Source: Candidatus Coatesiibacteriota bacterium (GTDB taxonomy: Bacteria; B130-G9). From it: DNA of 7,573 nucleotides. The notes under the pieces were generated by a model. That model ran no database searches, was not told the DNA's origin, and saw only the letters and a list, made by a program, of their open reading frames with translations. The stretch covers positions 1 through 7,573 of the forward strand of contig JAFGIT010000331.1 in assembly GCA_016929465.1 (NCBI GenBank). Direction: 5' to 3'. This document shows, in pieces, positions 1-6,657 of this stretch; the first letter of the stretch is position 1, and each line of letters begins with the position of its first letter. A program made the position numbers and the translations under genes.

Positions 1-458
1 ATGCAACTTACACTAGGGCGGGTCATTTCCGCATTAATGACGAGGGGTACTTGGCCACATCCGATGGCTACAGGCTTTCTCCCCCGATCTCGATAGACGG
101 CGACATCGACAGCGTTCGAGTCTCCGGAGATGGGACGGTGTGGGGCAAGAACTCACAGACTGGCCAGGTAGAGGAATTCGGCCGCCTGCAGCTTACTAAA
201 TTCCCGGATCCATCAGCGCTGAAGCCGATCGGCAACGGCAGATACGTCCAGACAAGTTCCTCAGGAAATCCAACATGGGGTGCGCCCGGAACGGGTGGAC
301 TCGGTAGCATTGCGTATGGTCAGCTGGAAATGTCGAATGTGGACCTCGTGAGCGAAGTCGTGAACCAGACGCTTGCCCAGCGAGGGGCCGAGGCAAACAT
401 CAAGAGCATCCAGACCGGAAACGAGATGGTAGGGAGCGTACTCGACCTGGTCGAGTAG
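1..458 (+). CDS. flgG: Flagellar basal-body distal rod protein FlgG, 3' part (5' end outside window)
   Basis: The reading frame is open from the left edge (first full codon at 3) and gives the last 151 residues of a flagellar rod/hook protein. FlgG polymerises in the periplasm to form the distal rod linking the basal body to the hook. The visible start, YTRAGHFRINDEGYLATSDG, is the family's conserved segment (typically YTRxGxFxxDxxGxLVTxxGY). The C-terminal heptad region GLGSIAYGQLEMSNVDLV followed by AQRGAEANIKSIQTGNEM matches the LExSNVNxVEExVxMIxxQRAYExNSKxIQTxDEM helix that packs in the rod core. FlgG is usually about 260 residues, so roughly 40% is missing to the left. A TTG at 51 is not the start, because homology continues upstream of it. 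FlgF or the Gram-positive FlhO/FlhP rod proteins share this C-terminus; FlgG fits best by the NVDLVSEVV and IQTGNEM segments. No flgA, flgH or flgI follows, so it is probably the last gene of its operon here. Confidence 0.9.
   Translation, partial: ATYTRAGHFRINDEGYLATSDGYRLSPPISIDGDIDSVRVSGDGTVWGKNSQTGQVEEFGRLQLTKFPDPSALKPIGNGRYVQTSSSGNPTWGAPGTGGLGSIAYGQLEMSNVDLVSEVVNQTLAQRGAEANIKSIQTGNEMVGSVLDLVE
439..457. repeat. 19-nt inverted repeat at end of flgG, possible bidirectional terminator stem
   Basis: The sequence TACTCGACC-T-GGTCGAGTA is a perfect inverted repeat with 9-nt arms around one base; as RNA it would fold as an 8-bp stem with a 3-nt loop. It covers the last codons and most of the stop codon of flgG, and the opposing 66-aa gene ends 5 nt further on. 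A hairpin between convergent genes suggests a shared transcription stop or mRNA 3'-end stabiliser. There is no T-tract on either side, so it is not a standard rho-independent terminator. Confidence 0.35.
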
Positions 459-462
459 CCGC

Positions 463-663
463 TTAGGCTGATTCTCTCTCCTGCTCGTCCCTATCTCGAT
501 TCCGCCAATCTGTTCCGTCAACACCCTCCTGCATTCTGCGAAGCTCTATACCAGGTATTCTGAGCTTGTCCAGCTCATCGGACATCTCTTTTTCTTTCTT
601 GTCCCGCTTTTCTGCATCAGAACAAGACTGGCTTCTATTCCTTTGATGTCTAGATGCTACCAT
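463..663 (-). CDS. Small, highly charged 66-aa protein, unknown function
   Basis: I do not recognise this protein. The start is ATG at 663, with a strong Shine-Dalgarno (AGGGGAG) ending 7 nt upstream, which is the main reason to believe the gene. It begins 24 nt after the stop of the 191-aa membrane protein on the same strand, so the two are very likely co-transcribed. The product has no hydrophobic segment or signal peptide and should be cytoplasmic. About half the residues are charged: residues 18-35 are Lys/Glu/Asp rich (EKRDKKEKEMSDELDKLR) and likely helical, followed by a short IPGIELRRMQ patch and an Asp/Arg/Glu-rich tail. The base composition is as low in GC as its partner. It could be an accessory or regulatory partner of the membrane protein, or a small translated ORF without conserved function. 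It converges with flgG with 4 nt between the stops. Confidence 0.55.
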   Translation of the reverse strand: MVASRHQRNRSQSCSDAEKRDKKEKEMSDELDKLRIPGIELRRMQEGVDGTDWRNRDRDEQERESA

Positions 664-670
664 GCTTCGT

Positions 671-677
671 CTCCCCT
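671..677 (-). promoter_or_regulatory. Strong ribosome binding site for the 66-aa gene
   Basis: On the minus strand AGGGGAG lies 7 nt before the ATG at 663, in the 24-nt gap after the membrane-protein gene. It fits the anti-Shine-Dalgarno and supports independent translation of the small gene. Confidence 0.6.
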
Positions 678-687
678 ACATACATCT

Positions 688-1263
688 TCAATTTCCTAAA
701 ATGTCTAGCACAAGCCCCCACGCCGGTCCCAAGAAAGAGACAATTAGGAGAATCACACTCGCGGTCAAAGACCGATATCCCAATTTGGCTAGATCGGCCT
801 TACGCGCGCTTATATCTGCGTTGACCGTCGCTGCTTCCATCATAGCCAAACTCAATGTCACCAATATTCTCAAATAAGAATGAGGATACAATTTTCCTAA
901 TTGCTCTCTGCCTCCGGGTAAGGCCTCAACATGGCCAAACCGAAGAACGAGGATAAAGCTGAATGTGCCGACTCCAAAACCAATAACAGATAGAGCCGTC
1001 AAAACGAATGAAATCCAGTAAAGCGCACTAGGCGAATCCATTCTCAACTCAGCGATTTTACATGCCCAATTAGCTGCAAAACCCAACAAGATGAGAGAGC
1101 CGGCAAGGTATCTGGATATTTTGGTGTCAATACGCTCAAGTCTTTGGATCTCTCCGTCAAAAATGTATCTGGAATAACCACAGAGCTCTTCCACTTTCTT
1201 TATCGAAAGGTCTTTGGAATCACCCTCGAAGTCAGCAGCTACTACAGGCTTATTGCCCGTCAT
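688..1263 (-). CDS. Three-TM membrane protein with PycTM/SLATT-like layout, 191 aa
   Basis: A small integral inner-membrane protein. The cytoplasmic N-terminus ends in an amphipathic helix with RLERIDTKISRYL (41-53), leading straight into TM1 (about 52-71); TM2 is about 81-107. A cytoplasmic stretch follows with a long helix carrying NADISARKADLAKLGYR (148-164), then TM3 (about 165-189). An R-x-E-x-I-D-x-K motif before TM1, a TM pair, an N-x-x-I-x-x-R/K-K-A-x-x-L helix and a last TM resemble the PycTM effectors of Pycsar and the SLATT family, which are thought to permeabilise the membrane when a nucleotide signal is sensed. That link is from remembered layout, not alignment. ATG at 1263 is preferred over GTG at 1284 because AGAGGTGA sits 7 nt upstream of it. 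No cyclase or nucleotide-sensing gene is visible beside it. GC is clearly lower than in the flanking flagellar and glycosyltransferase genes, suggesting acquisition. A housekeeping 3-TM protein of unknown role is the main alternative. Confidence 0.75.
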   Translation of the reverse strand: MTGNKPVVAADFEGDSKDLSIKKVEELCGYSRYIFDGEIQRLERIDTKISRYLAGSLILLGFAANWACKIAELRMDSPSALYWISFVLTALSVIGFGVGTFSFILVLRFGHVEALPGGREQLGKLYPHSYLRILVTLSLAMMEAATVNADISARKADLAKLGYRSLTASVILLIVSFLGPAWGLVLDILGN

Positions 1264-1270
1264 TCGAAAA

Positions 1271-1278
1271 TCACCTCT
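1271..1278 (-). promoter_or_regulatory. Ribosome binding site deciding the start at 1263
   Basis: AGAGGTGA on the minus strand, 7 nt before ATG at 1263. An in-frame GTG at 1284 would place this site inside the coding region and has no comparable site of its own, so the ATG is taken as the start. Confidence 0.6.
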
Positions 1279-1309
1279 GCACACATGTGGTCAATATCTC
1301 TCTAGTATC

Positions 1310-1338
1310 AAATTAGGCCATGTATGCGCAAAGATCAA
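1310..1338 (-). promoter_or_regulatory. Possible sigma70-type promoter for the membrane-protein cassette
   Basis: In the 98-nt gap downstream of the glycosyltransferase operon, the minus strand has TTGATC (1338-1333) and TAATTT (1315-1310) with 17 nt between them, about 47 nt before the ATG at 1263. The -35 matches well in its first four bases; the -10 is weak (3 of 6). An overlapping GATACT just downstream could serve instead. A promoter here would let the low-GC cassette be expressed independently. Confidence 0.25.
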
Positions 1339-1361
1339 TCTGCAGCGTCTGAAACCTCGTT

Positions 1362-3809
1362 TCAATTGACGGTAATCCCCTTCACGATTGCGAGGTTCGT
1401 GATCGCCTGCTCGTAATTCGGCTCAAGAGACAGCGCCGCCTCGAGAAGAGATCGCGCGCGGACGGGATCGCCCAGCTTTAGCGCAGCCACCGCGAGGTTA
1501 TTGAGCACGGAAGCATTACAGCAGCCTTTCTTTATCGCCTGGGTATAAAGCGTCTCGGCCTCATCGTACCTGCCGGCCATGCTCTTGATATTGCCGAGCG
1601 TGCTGTACGCCTCACATAGAGACGGATCTAGCTCAATTGCCTTGCGGGCGAACTTCGTCGCGGTTTCCATCTCTCCCTGCCTGAGCGCGATGGTCGCGAG
1701 GTTGTTGTATGGCGATGCGAATTGAGGATCGATCCCAAGAGCTCGCTTGTACTCCTCGATTGCGTCTTTTGACCGACCCATCGAGTCGTAAGTCGTGCCC
1801 AGGTTGTTGTGGGCGGAAGCAAGCTCTGGCTCCATCTCGATCGCTCTCTCGTACTCTGCAGCCGCCAACTCATATTGCCCGATCTTGCTATATGCGTCTC
1901 CCGCGATGACGTGAATGTAAGGATAGCCAAAATCCACGCCCTGTAGGGATTGATACGACTGCAGCACCGCGTCGTAATTCCCCATCTTCAGATAACATGC
2001 CGGAATGTTCATGCCGACCAGAACGAAATTCTGGTCAGCCTCATGCGCGGCCTCGAAAAGCCTCAACGCATCCGAATAGAGACCTGCTTGGAGGTAGATA
2101 CTCCCGATGTTGTTCAAAACACCCGCATTGCCCTCGCCAAGTGTCTCAGCCTTCAAAAGATGCTCCTTCATGAGCGTAACATTCCCCTCCTCGGCCTCCG
2201 CCGCGCCGAGCATGTAGTTGATCTTGCCGAGGACCGCAAGGCTCAACCAGTCGAACCAGGTCTCGTTCCTGTCGATGAGGTCCAGCTTCACCCTTGTGAG
2301 CGTCGAATCCGCGCGAAGGGGCTCGACGTCGTTCACGCAGGTAATATGGAAGAGCACGCCCTCCGGAGTCAGCTCGCAACTTGGCGCATCATCGAGCTGG
2401 CTGGGAAACTCGTAATAGACCTTCGGTGACTTCGAGAGTCCGAGCTTGCGCTCCGCGGCGTTCCTCATGCTCCAGTTGATCTTGACGTCGATGTCGGGCC
2501 TGATTTCTTCCACCGAGTTCAAATACCTCAGGACGAAGGGCGAGGACCACCCAAAAGTGTATATGGTCGCCCCTTCTATGGGGGTATCGAGCATCATTCG
2601 GGCGTAGCCCTGCCCGACGGTATGATTGGACCGATTGTTGTGGTAGTAGCCGAGCAACAAGGGAGCAACCAGAATCAATAGTGCCGCCGCAGCAATGGGC
2701 ACCACAAAAACGCTTCTTTGGCCCAGTCCACGCTTTATCCTCATCGGGGTCCACAAAGCCGCGGCTAAGAAAGTTGAAAATGCAAGAGAACCAGGCAGGA
2801 AAAATACCTCGACGTCGGCGACGTCGTAGTTAATGCCCCAAAATACGAAAGGTGCCCACGCAAGTAGAAGCAGCCCGGCGAGGCTTCGCCTTGATTTCAG
2901 CATCGAGACAAGGCCGAGAATTGCAGCGAATAGGCCGACGGGAGTCAGTTCCTGATAGAGTGACTTGAGATATTGAGCGAGGTTGGTTAGGACCTCACCC
3001 GACGACTGGGTGAACATCAAATTGCCAAACTGCTTGCCGGTCACATGATAAATGAAGGCGTCGAGAGTTCGCGGATTGCCCCAATTCCCCGGAAGCCCAG
3101 GAATCAAAGAGCGGATCGGGAGATACAGATACACGCTCCCTCCGAGAACACAAAGGATGCTAGCCGGCAAAACCGAACTGAGCGACAGCCTGCGCTTGGT
3201 GAAAGCGAGAACGGAGCCCACCGCCATCACCGGCATGATGAGAACCGTTGAGAGGTGATTTCCGAATGAAAGTCCCACGAGGAACCACGCCATGTAGAAA
3301 TGCCGCACGCTTCCGCTCTGATAGGTAGAAATCATACAAAAAAGAATCGCACAGATGAGCATCACGTGGAGGGCGTAAACCTCTGAAATAACCGACTGTG
3401 ACCAGAAGGTAAGCGAGAGCCCGACGGCACCCGCCCCGACGGCAGCGGCACCACTCGGCAACCCGAGGCGTATTCCCGCTCGAAACAGCAAGAAGACTGC
3501 GAATGCAGCGCAAACGGCAGAAAACAAATTCATCCTGAATACGATCGCGCCAAACGGAACCAGCATCGCGAAGGCCCTGCCAAGCATCGAGTAGAGCGGG
3601 TATCCAGTGGGATGCCCGACGTCGAGCATCCAGGCTACTGAGGCGATCTCACCCGAATCGCCGACATATACTCCCGGGCAGAGCGTCTTGACATAAGCCG
3701 CAAAGCACAGGATGGATGTCGCTATCCCGAGCATAGCGGCCATATTCCTCTGATTGAGCCTCCTGGCCAGAATGCCTGAAGCTGAAATGCTAACCTTCCT
3801 GGTTCCCAT
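1362..3809 (-). CDS. DUF2723/TMEM260-family GT-C glycosyltransferase with C-terminal TPR repeats, 815 aa
   Basis: A polytopic inner-membrane glycosyltransferase fused to TPRs. The N-terminus carries the DUF2723 signature: after the first TM comes GVYVGDSGEI (about 46-55), with the acidic pair expected in the first outer loop of GT-C enzymes, then DVGHPTGYPLY (about 63-73), FRMNLFSA, FWSQSVISEVYALH (about 135-148) and GNHLSTV. The eukaryotic relative TMEM260 is a protein O-mannosyltransferase, so transfer from a polyprenyl-phosphate sugar to protein or another envelope acceptor is likely; the sugar and acceptor are unknown. About ten TM segments run to residue ~390. A soluble domain follows (about 390-525), then roughly eight TPRs (about 530-812), for example around SAHNNLGTTYDSMGRSKDAI and SPYNNLATIALRQGEMETAT. 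The start ATG at 3809 lies within the last 20 nt of the upstream gene with only a weak GAGAAG site, so translation is probably coupled. ATG at residue 23 is an alternative start that would shorten the N-terminus. Confidence 0.88.
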   Translation of the reverse strand: MGTRKVSISASGILARRLNQRNMAAMLGIATSILCFAAYVKTLCPGVYVGDSGEIASVAWMLDVGHPTGYPLYSMLGRAFAMLVPFGAIVFRMNLFSAVCAAFAVFLLFRAGIRLGLPSGAAAVGAGAVGLSLTFWSQSVISEVYALHVMLICAILFCMISTYQSGSVRHFYMAWFLVGLSFGNHLSTVLIMPVMAVGSVLAFTKRRLSLSSVLPASILCVLGGSVYLYLPIRSLIPGLPGNWGNPRTLDAFIYHVTGKQFGNLMFTQSSGEVLTNLAQYLKSLYQELTPVGLFAAILGLVSMLKSRRSLAGLLLLAWAPFVFWGINYDVADVEVFFLPGSLAFSTFLAAALWTPMRIKRGLGQRSVFVVPIAAAALLILVAPLLLGYYHNNRSNHTVGQGYARMMLDTPIEGATIYTFGWSSPFVLRYLNSVEEIRPDIDVKINWSMRNAAERKLGLSKSPKVYYEFPSQLDDAPSCELTPEGVLFHITCVNDVEPLRADSTLTRVKLDLIDRNETWFDWLSLAVLGKINYMLGAAEAEEGNVTLMKEHLLKAETLGEGNAGVLNNIGSIYLQAGLYSDALRLFEAAHEADQNFVLVGMNIPACYLKMGNYDAVLQSYQSLQGVDFGYPYIHVIAGDAYSKIGQYELAAAEYERAIEMEPELASAHNNLGTTYDSMGRSKDAIEEYKRALGIDPQFASPYNNLATIALRQGEMETATKFARKAIELDPSLCEAYSTLGNIKSMAGRYDEAETLYTQAIKKGCCNASVLNNLAVAALKLGDPVRARSLLEAALSLEPNYEQAITNLAIVKGITVN

Positions 3810-6600
3810 AAATCATCTTCTCAATATTCTTCAGAATCTCTTCAGACTGCGGATGAGCCTGTAAAACAGGCAGCTCGTCCCACTCGAACACGCCGCGATC
3901 TGAAAGCCGCAGGGCACGTGAGAGATGCTCTATTGCGAGAGATGGTTCGTGCTTCAGGTAATGCACGACACCCAGGAGATTGTTCAGCTCTCTGCTATCG
4001 GGAATGACAGGCTCAATCCTGTCGAGCGTTTTCTGCGCGCCCTCAATGTCGCCCTTCAGGAGAAGAACCTGGGCAAGCCCCATGCTCGCGTCAATATTTA
4101 TTTCATCGTTTGCAAGTGCTACCTGGAAGGACTTCTTTGCCTTATTCATGTCAGAAGTTGCGACTGCGTAGTCGCCCATTGCGGTCCAGAGATCGGTAGT
4201 GACAGGTTGTCTCGGGAGCGCTCTTCGAAGCGCTTCCTCGGCTCGCTCGGTCTGCCCCACCCTCGATAGAATCCTGCCCCTGAGGAGGTCAACGGATGGA
4301 TCATCGGGCTGAATCCTTGCCAGGCGGTCGCATGTTTCGATGGCCTCCTCATAGCGTCGGGCTCGGAACAGAGCATACGCCAGCTGCATGAGTCTCTCGA
4401 AGCTCGCTTCATAGATCGAGATCGATCGCCTAACGTATTCTGTCGCTCTATCATATTGGCTATACTGACAGCATGTCCTCGCGAGAAAAGTCAGTGAATC
4501 ATCTCCCCTGATATCAAGCCTATCGAGAACATCCAGCCTGAAAGCAGGATCGTCGATGGGTAGTCTCGGGCAGACCATGTGCGGAGAAATCCTCACTGCA
4601 GCTTCCATGGCCTCTCGCGACAACTCGAGTTCACGCGCGTCAAAGAATCTCACCCCCGAAATCAAGTAGGATATCGGGCGGAAGACTCTTAGGCGGGGAT
4701 ATATATTCTGAATGAAAAACTCGTCATCCAAGGGCAGGAAGTCGGTGGCCATCTCGGGCGCCGAGAATATCGCCCAGGAAAAGATGTCTGCCGCCTCATC
4801 GAACCTCTGAAGCGACGCCAGATAGAATCCCCGATCGAGCATCCTTATGACGTCCTCTGGGGGCAACGGATTGGACGGCAGCGGGTGTATCATCTCGAAT
4901 ATCGGCTCCCTATCCGTGGTCGTCCCGTAGGAGCAAATGAAGAAAGCCCTGTCTGGATATGCTTCGAAGAGCAGTCGGTCTCTTTCCCTGCCCATGTCAA
5001 TCGCGTAAAGGACTCTATCATCGAATGTCGGTGAGTTGTTGAGATACCCCGCGCTATACGAAAGCGGATCGTCCTCGGTATCCATCAATATGATCGCGTC
5101 ATGAATACCGAGCCGCTTCACGGCGTCCGAGACCTTGGTGTTGACCGACCAATAGTTGCTCCCAAGCAATGCTGCCCTACGCGGATGGTAGTCAAAAGCG
5201 CTTACCAAGACTAACAGAATGACAAACAGCACAGCCGCACGCGCTCCCGCTCTGCCCGGCCCCATTACTCGACCAAGACGAGAAATCCCTCGAACTGTGA
5301 GAATGACGAATAGCGGCAAGCAGGAGAACCAATACCGAGCTCCGAAGCAGACGCCATCAACCCAATAGAATATGTGGAAGAAGACAAGCCCGATTGGAAC
5401 CGCGACAAATGCCCTCTCCCATCTGTCCTTTCTCCTCGACAGAAAAACCAGGAAGAAAAAGAGAAGCGATACCATCGGGAAGCCAAACAGGTTGGAGTTC
5501 ATCTCATAAAAGTTCTTGGAGAAGTTGTACCAGGCCTTCAACGGCGTGTGGCCGAATGATCCGTAGAGATCGCCCACGTCTGGATGAAATCCGAGTCTGT
5601 CCGTGGGATTGCTGAAGTCGAATGGCAATCCAAGCAGCTTCCCGGTGAAGGGATACCGGTAGAGAAGCGTCAGGGCCCCAGCTGGCAAGAGCCCAAGGGC
5701 AAACAACGAAAGCGACCTGACACGCTTCTTCTGCTCAATCAGCTCCTTGAGCACGAACGGTATAAGGGCCAGGGCCATAATATATGCCGTCTGCGGCCTG
5801 GTATTGAACATCAATCCAAGCGATAGCCCAGCAAGAACTGGGAAGAATATTCTCGGCGACTTCAGTGACTTGACCAGAGAGAGCATGAATAAAGTGAAGA
5901 ATAAAAGCGCCGTCGTGTGCGAAAGGAATGAAGTGTGCATGTAAAGGAAAAAGGGCGATATAGAAACGAGCAGCGCCGCCGCTTTCGCTGTCATCTGACC
6001 GTAGAGCTCGCGAGCCAAGAGGTAGATTAGCAGGAGTGACAGCGCCGCTAGTATCGGCTGCAGCAAAAATTCTGCATTCAGGAGAAGCCCGAGAGCAAGG
6101 ATGAGTGAGTGAATCGGGAGGTATTTCGCGTGAAGCAGGCCATTCTCCACCGTCAGGAAAGGATACCGGAAGAACTCCAGGTGTTCAGGAGGCGGCACGC
6201 CGACCTCGCCCATCGCGAATATCCTCGCCTGGAAGATCAGCACTATGCTGTCCTGAACGTGGGGCACGCCTCCGAGCACATAGACCAACAGCAAGAGTGA
6301 AACGCCAAAGACGAAAACCATCGCCAGCGCCACAAAGAGCCTCTCGTCGATGGCACGTATGCGGCGCTTGAGCGTGCCGATGAAGCCGAGCTGAGATACC
6401 CATGCCAGCCCACGGCAAAATAGAAGCAGGGCGGGAACGAGGAGCAATAGGCCGTAGAGCTCGACCGTCACGAGCTTCGAAGTCGTTGGGAAGAGCATAT
6501 CAGGGAGCACATCCGAGCTGCGCAGCACAACGTAACTGCCCCCGAAAATCAGGGCGCCCGCAAACGCGAAGAATGCCTTTATACGATTGACTCCGCTCAT
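3790..6600 (-). CDS. ArnT/PMT-like GT-C glycosyltransferase with C-terminal TPR region, 936 aa
   Basis: A large polytopic inner-membrane enzyme of the lipid-linked-sugar glycosyltransferase (GT-C, PMT/ArnT-like) type. After two or three TM segments comes GGVPHVQDSIVLIFQARI (110-127), with Asp117 in the place of the catalytic first-loop aspartate. Further GT-C marks are NGLLHAKYLPIHSLILALG (153-171), LYLLAREL-type helices near 190, SPFFLYMHTSFLSHT (205-219), NTRPQTAY (266-273) and WVDGVCFGARYWFSCLPLFV (413-432). The last TM ends near 468. A periplasmic segment (about 480-560) then has DTEDDPLSYSAGYLNN and DRLLFEAYPDRAFF, typical of this class. TPR-like repeats fill about 585-930, including RYEEAIETCDRLARIQPDD and MNKAKKSFQVALANDE. 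Two copies of an unusual LPxDDxxF insert are noted separately. It probably glycosylates an envelope protein or glycan; the acceptor is unknown. It is first in its operon and overlaps the next gene, another GT-C-TPR protein, by 20 nt. The start ATG at 6600 has a weak AGAG site 6 nt upstream. Confidence 0.85.
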   Translation of the reverse strand: MSGVNRIKAFFAFAGALIFGGSYVVLRSSDVLPDMLFPTTSKLVTVELYGLLLLVPALLLFCRGLAWVSQLGFIGTLKRRIRAIDERLFVALAMVFVFGVSLLLLVYVLGGVPHVQDSIVLIFQARIFAMGEVGVPPPEHLEFFRYPFLTVENGLLHAKYLPIHSLILALGLLLNAEFLLQPILAALSLLLIYLLARELYGQMTAKAAALLVSISPFFLYMHTSFLSHTTALLFFTLFMLSLVKSLKSPRIFFPVLAGLSLGLMFNTRPQTAYIMALALIPFVLKELIEQKKRVRSLSLFALGLLPAGALTLLYRYPFTGKLLGLPFDFSNPTDRLGFHPDVGDLYGSFGHTPLKAWYNFSKNFYEMNSNLFGFPMVSLLFFFLVFLSRRKDRWERAFVAVPIGLVFFHIFYWVDGVCFGARYWFSCLPLFVILTVRGISRLGRVMGPGRAGARAAVLFVILLVLVSAFDYHPRRAALLGSNYWSVNTKVSDAVKRLGIHDAIILMDTEDDPLSYSAGYLNNSPTFDDRVLYAIDMGRERDRLLFEAYPDRAFFICSYGTTTDREPIFEMIHPLPSNPLPPEDVIRMLDRGFYLASLQRFDEAADIFSWAIFSAPEMATDFLPLDDEFFIQNIYPRLRVFRPISYLISGVRFFDARELELSREAMEAAVRISPHMVCPRLPIDDPAFRLDVLDRLDIRGDDSLTFLARTCCQYSQYDRATEYVRRSISIYEASFERLMQLAYALFRARRYEEAIETCDRLARIQPDDPSVDLLRGRILSRVGQTERAEEALRRALPRQPVTTDLWTAMGDYAVATSDMNKAKKSFQVALANDEINIDASMGLAQVLLLKGDIEGAQKTLDRIEPVIPDSRELNNLLGVVHYLKHEPSLAIEHLSRALRLSDRGVFEWDELPVLQAHPQSEEILKNIEKMIYGNQEG
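4510..4773 (-). repeat. Two ~30-residue protein repeats with LP[LI]DDxxF core inside the TPR region
   Basis: Within the 936-aa glycosyltransferase, residues 610-639 and 668-697 align without gaps at a 58-residue offset. They share A, P, M, then LP-[L/I]-DD-xx-F and R-L, 10 identities in 30. Each copy sits at the end of a TPR-like helix pair, so the unit appears to be a TPR pair with an extended linker, a private variation rather than the standard 34-residue period. The DNA itself is not closely repeated, so the duplication is old. Confidence 0.5.
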
Positions 6601-6615
6601 GAATATCTCTATTCT
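6587..6615 (+). promoter_or_regulatory. Predicted promoter for the propeller gene
   Basis: TTGACT (6587-6592, 5 of 6 to the -35 consensus) and TATTCT (6610-6615, 4 of 6 to the -10) with a 17-nt spacer. Transcription would begin near 6622, about 35 nt before the ATG at 6657. The -35 box lies inside the first codons of the divergent glycosyltransferase gene. Confidence 0.4.
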
Positions 6616-6643
6616 AAGATTGCTGCCCGCAACATCAATGAGG

Positions 6644-6657
6644 ATTATATTATCTCA
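6644..6657 (-). promoter_or_regulatory. Predicted promoter for the glycosyltransferase operon, with extended -10
   Basis: On the minus strand TGAGATAAT (6657-6649) is an extended -10 (TGn plus GATAAT, 5 of 6), followed directly by a perfect TATAAT (6649-6644). I find no good -35, which an extended -10 can compensate for. Transcription would start 35-45 nt before the ATG at 6600, facing and overlapping the transcript of the propeller gene. Confidence 0.4.

Noticed and set aside
457-469. Short stem AGCC-GCTTA-GGCT after flgG, considered as a terminator
   Set aside because: The stem has only 4 bp and is followed by a mixed CT stretch rather than a run of T.
662-877. A 71-aa plus-strand open frame opposite the 3-TM protein gene
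   Set aside because: It overlaps the better supported minus-strand gene, has no good ribosome site, and starts on the reverse of the minus-strand start region.
1264-1284. GTG at 1284 as the start of the 3-TM protein (seven extra residues)
   Set aside because: A strong Shine-Dalgarno lies between this GTG and the ATG at 1263, which is correctly spaced for the ATG.
1350-1364. Inverted repeat TGAAAC-CTC-GTTTCA at the stop of the DUF2723-TPR gene, considered as a terminator
   Set aside because: The stem is only 6 bp, AT-rich, overlaps the stop codon, and has no T-tract after it on the minus strand.
1950-2429. A 159-aa open frame on the plus strand inside the DUF2723-TPR gene
   Set aside because: It is antisense to a well-supported coding region and its product matches nothing I know; the codon pattern is the mirror of the minus-strand gene.
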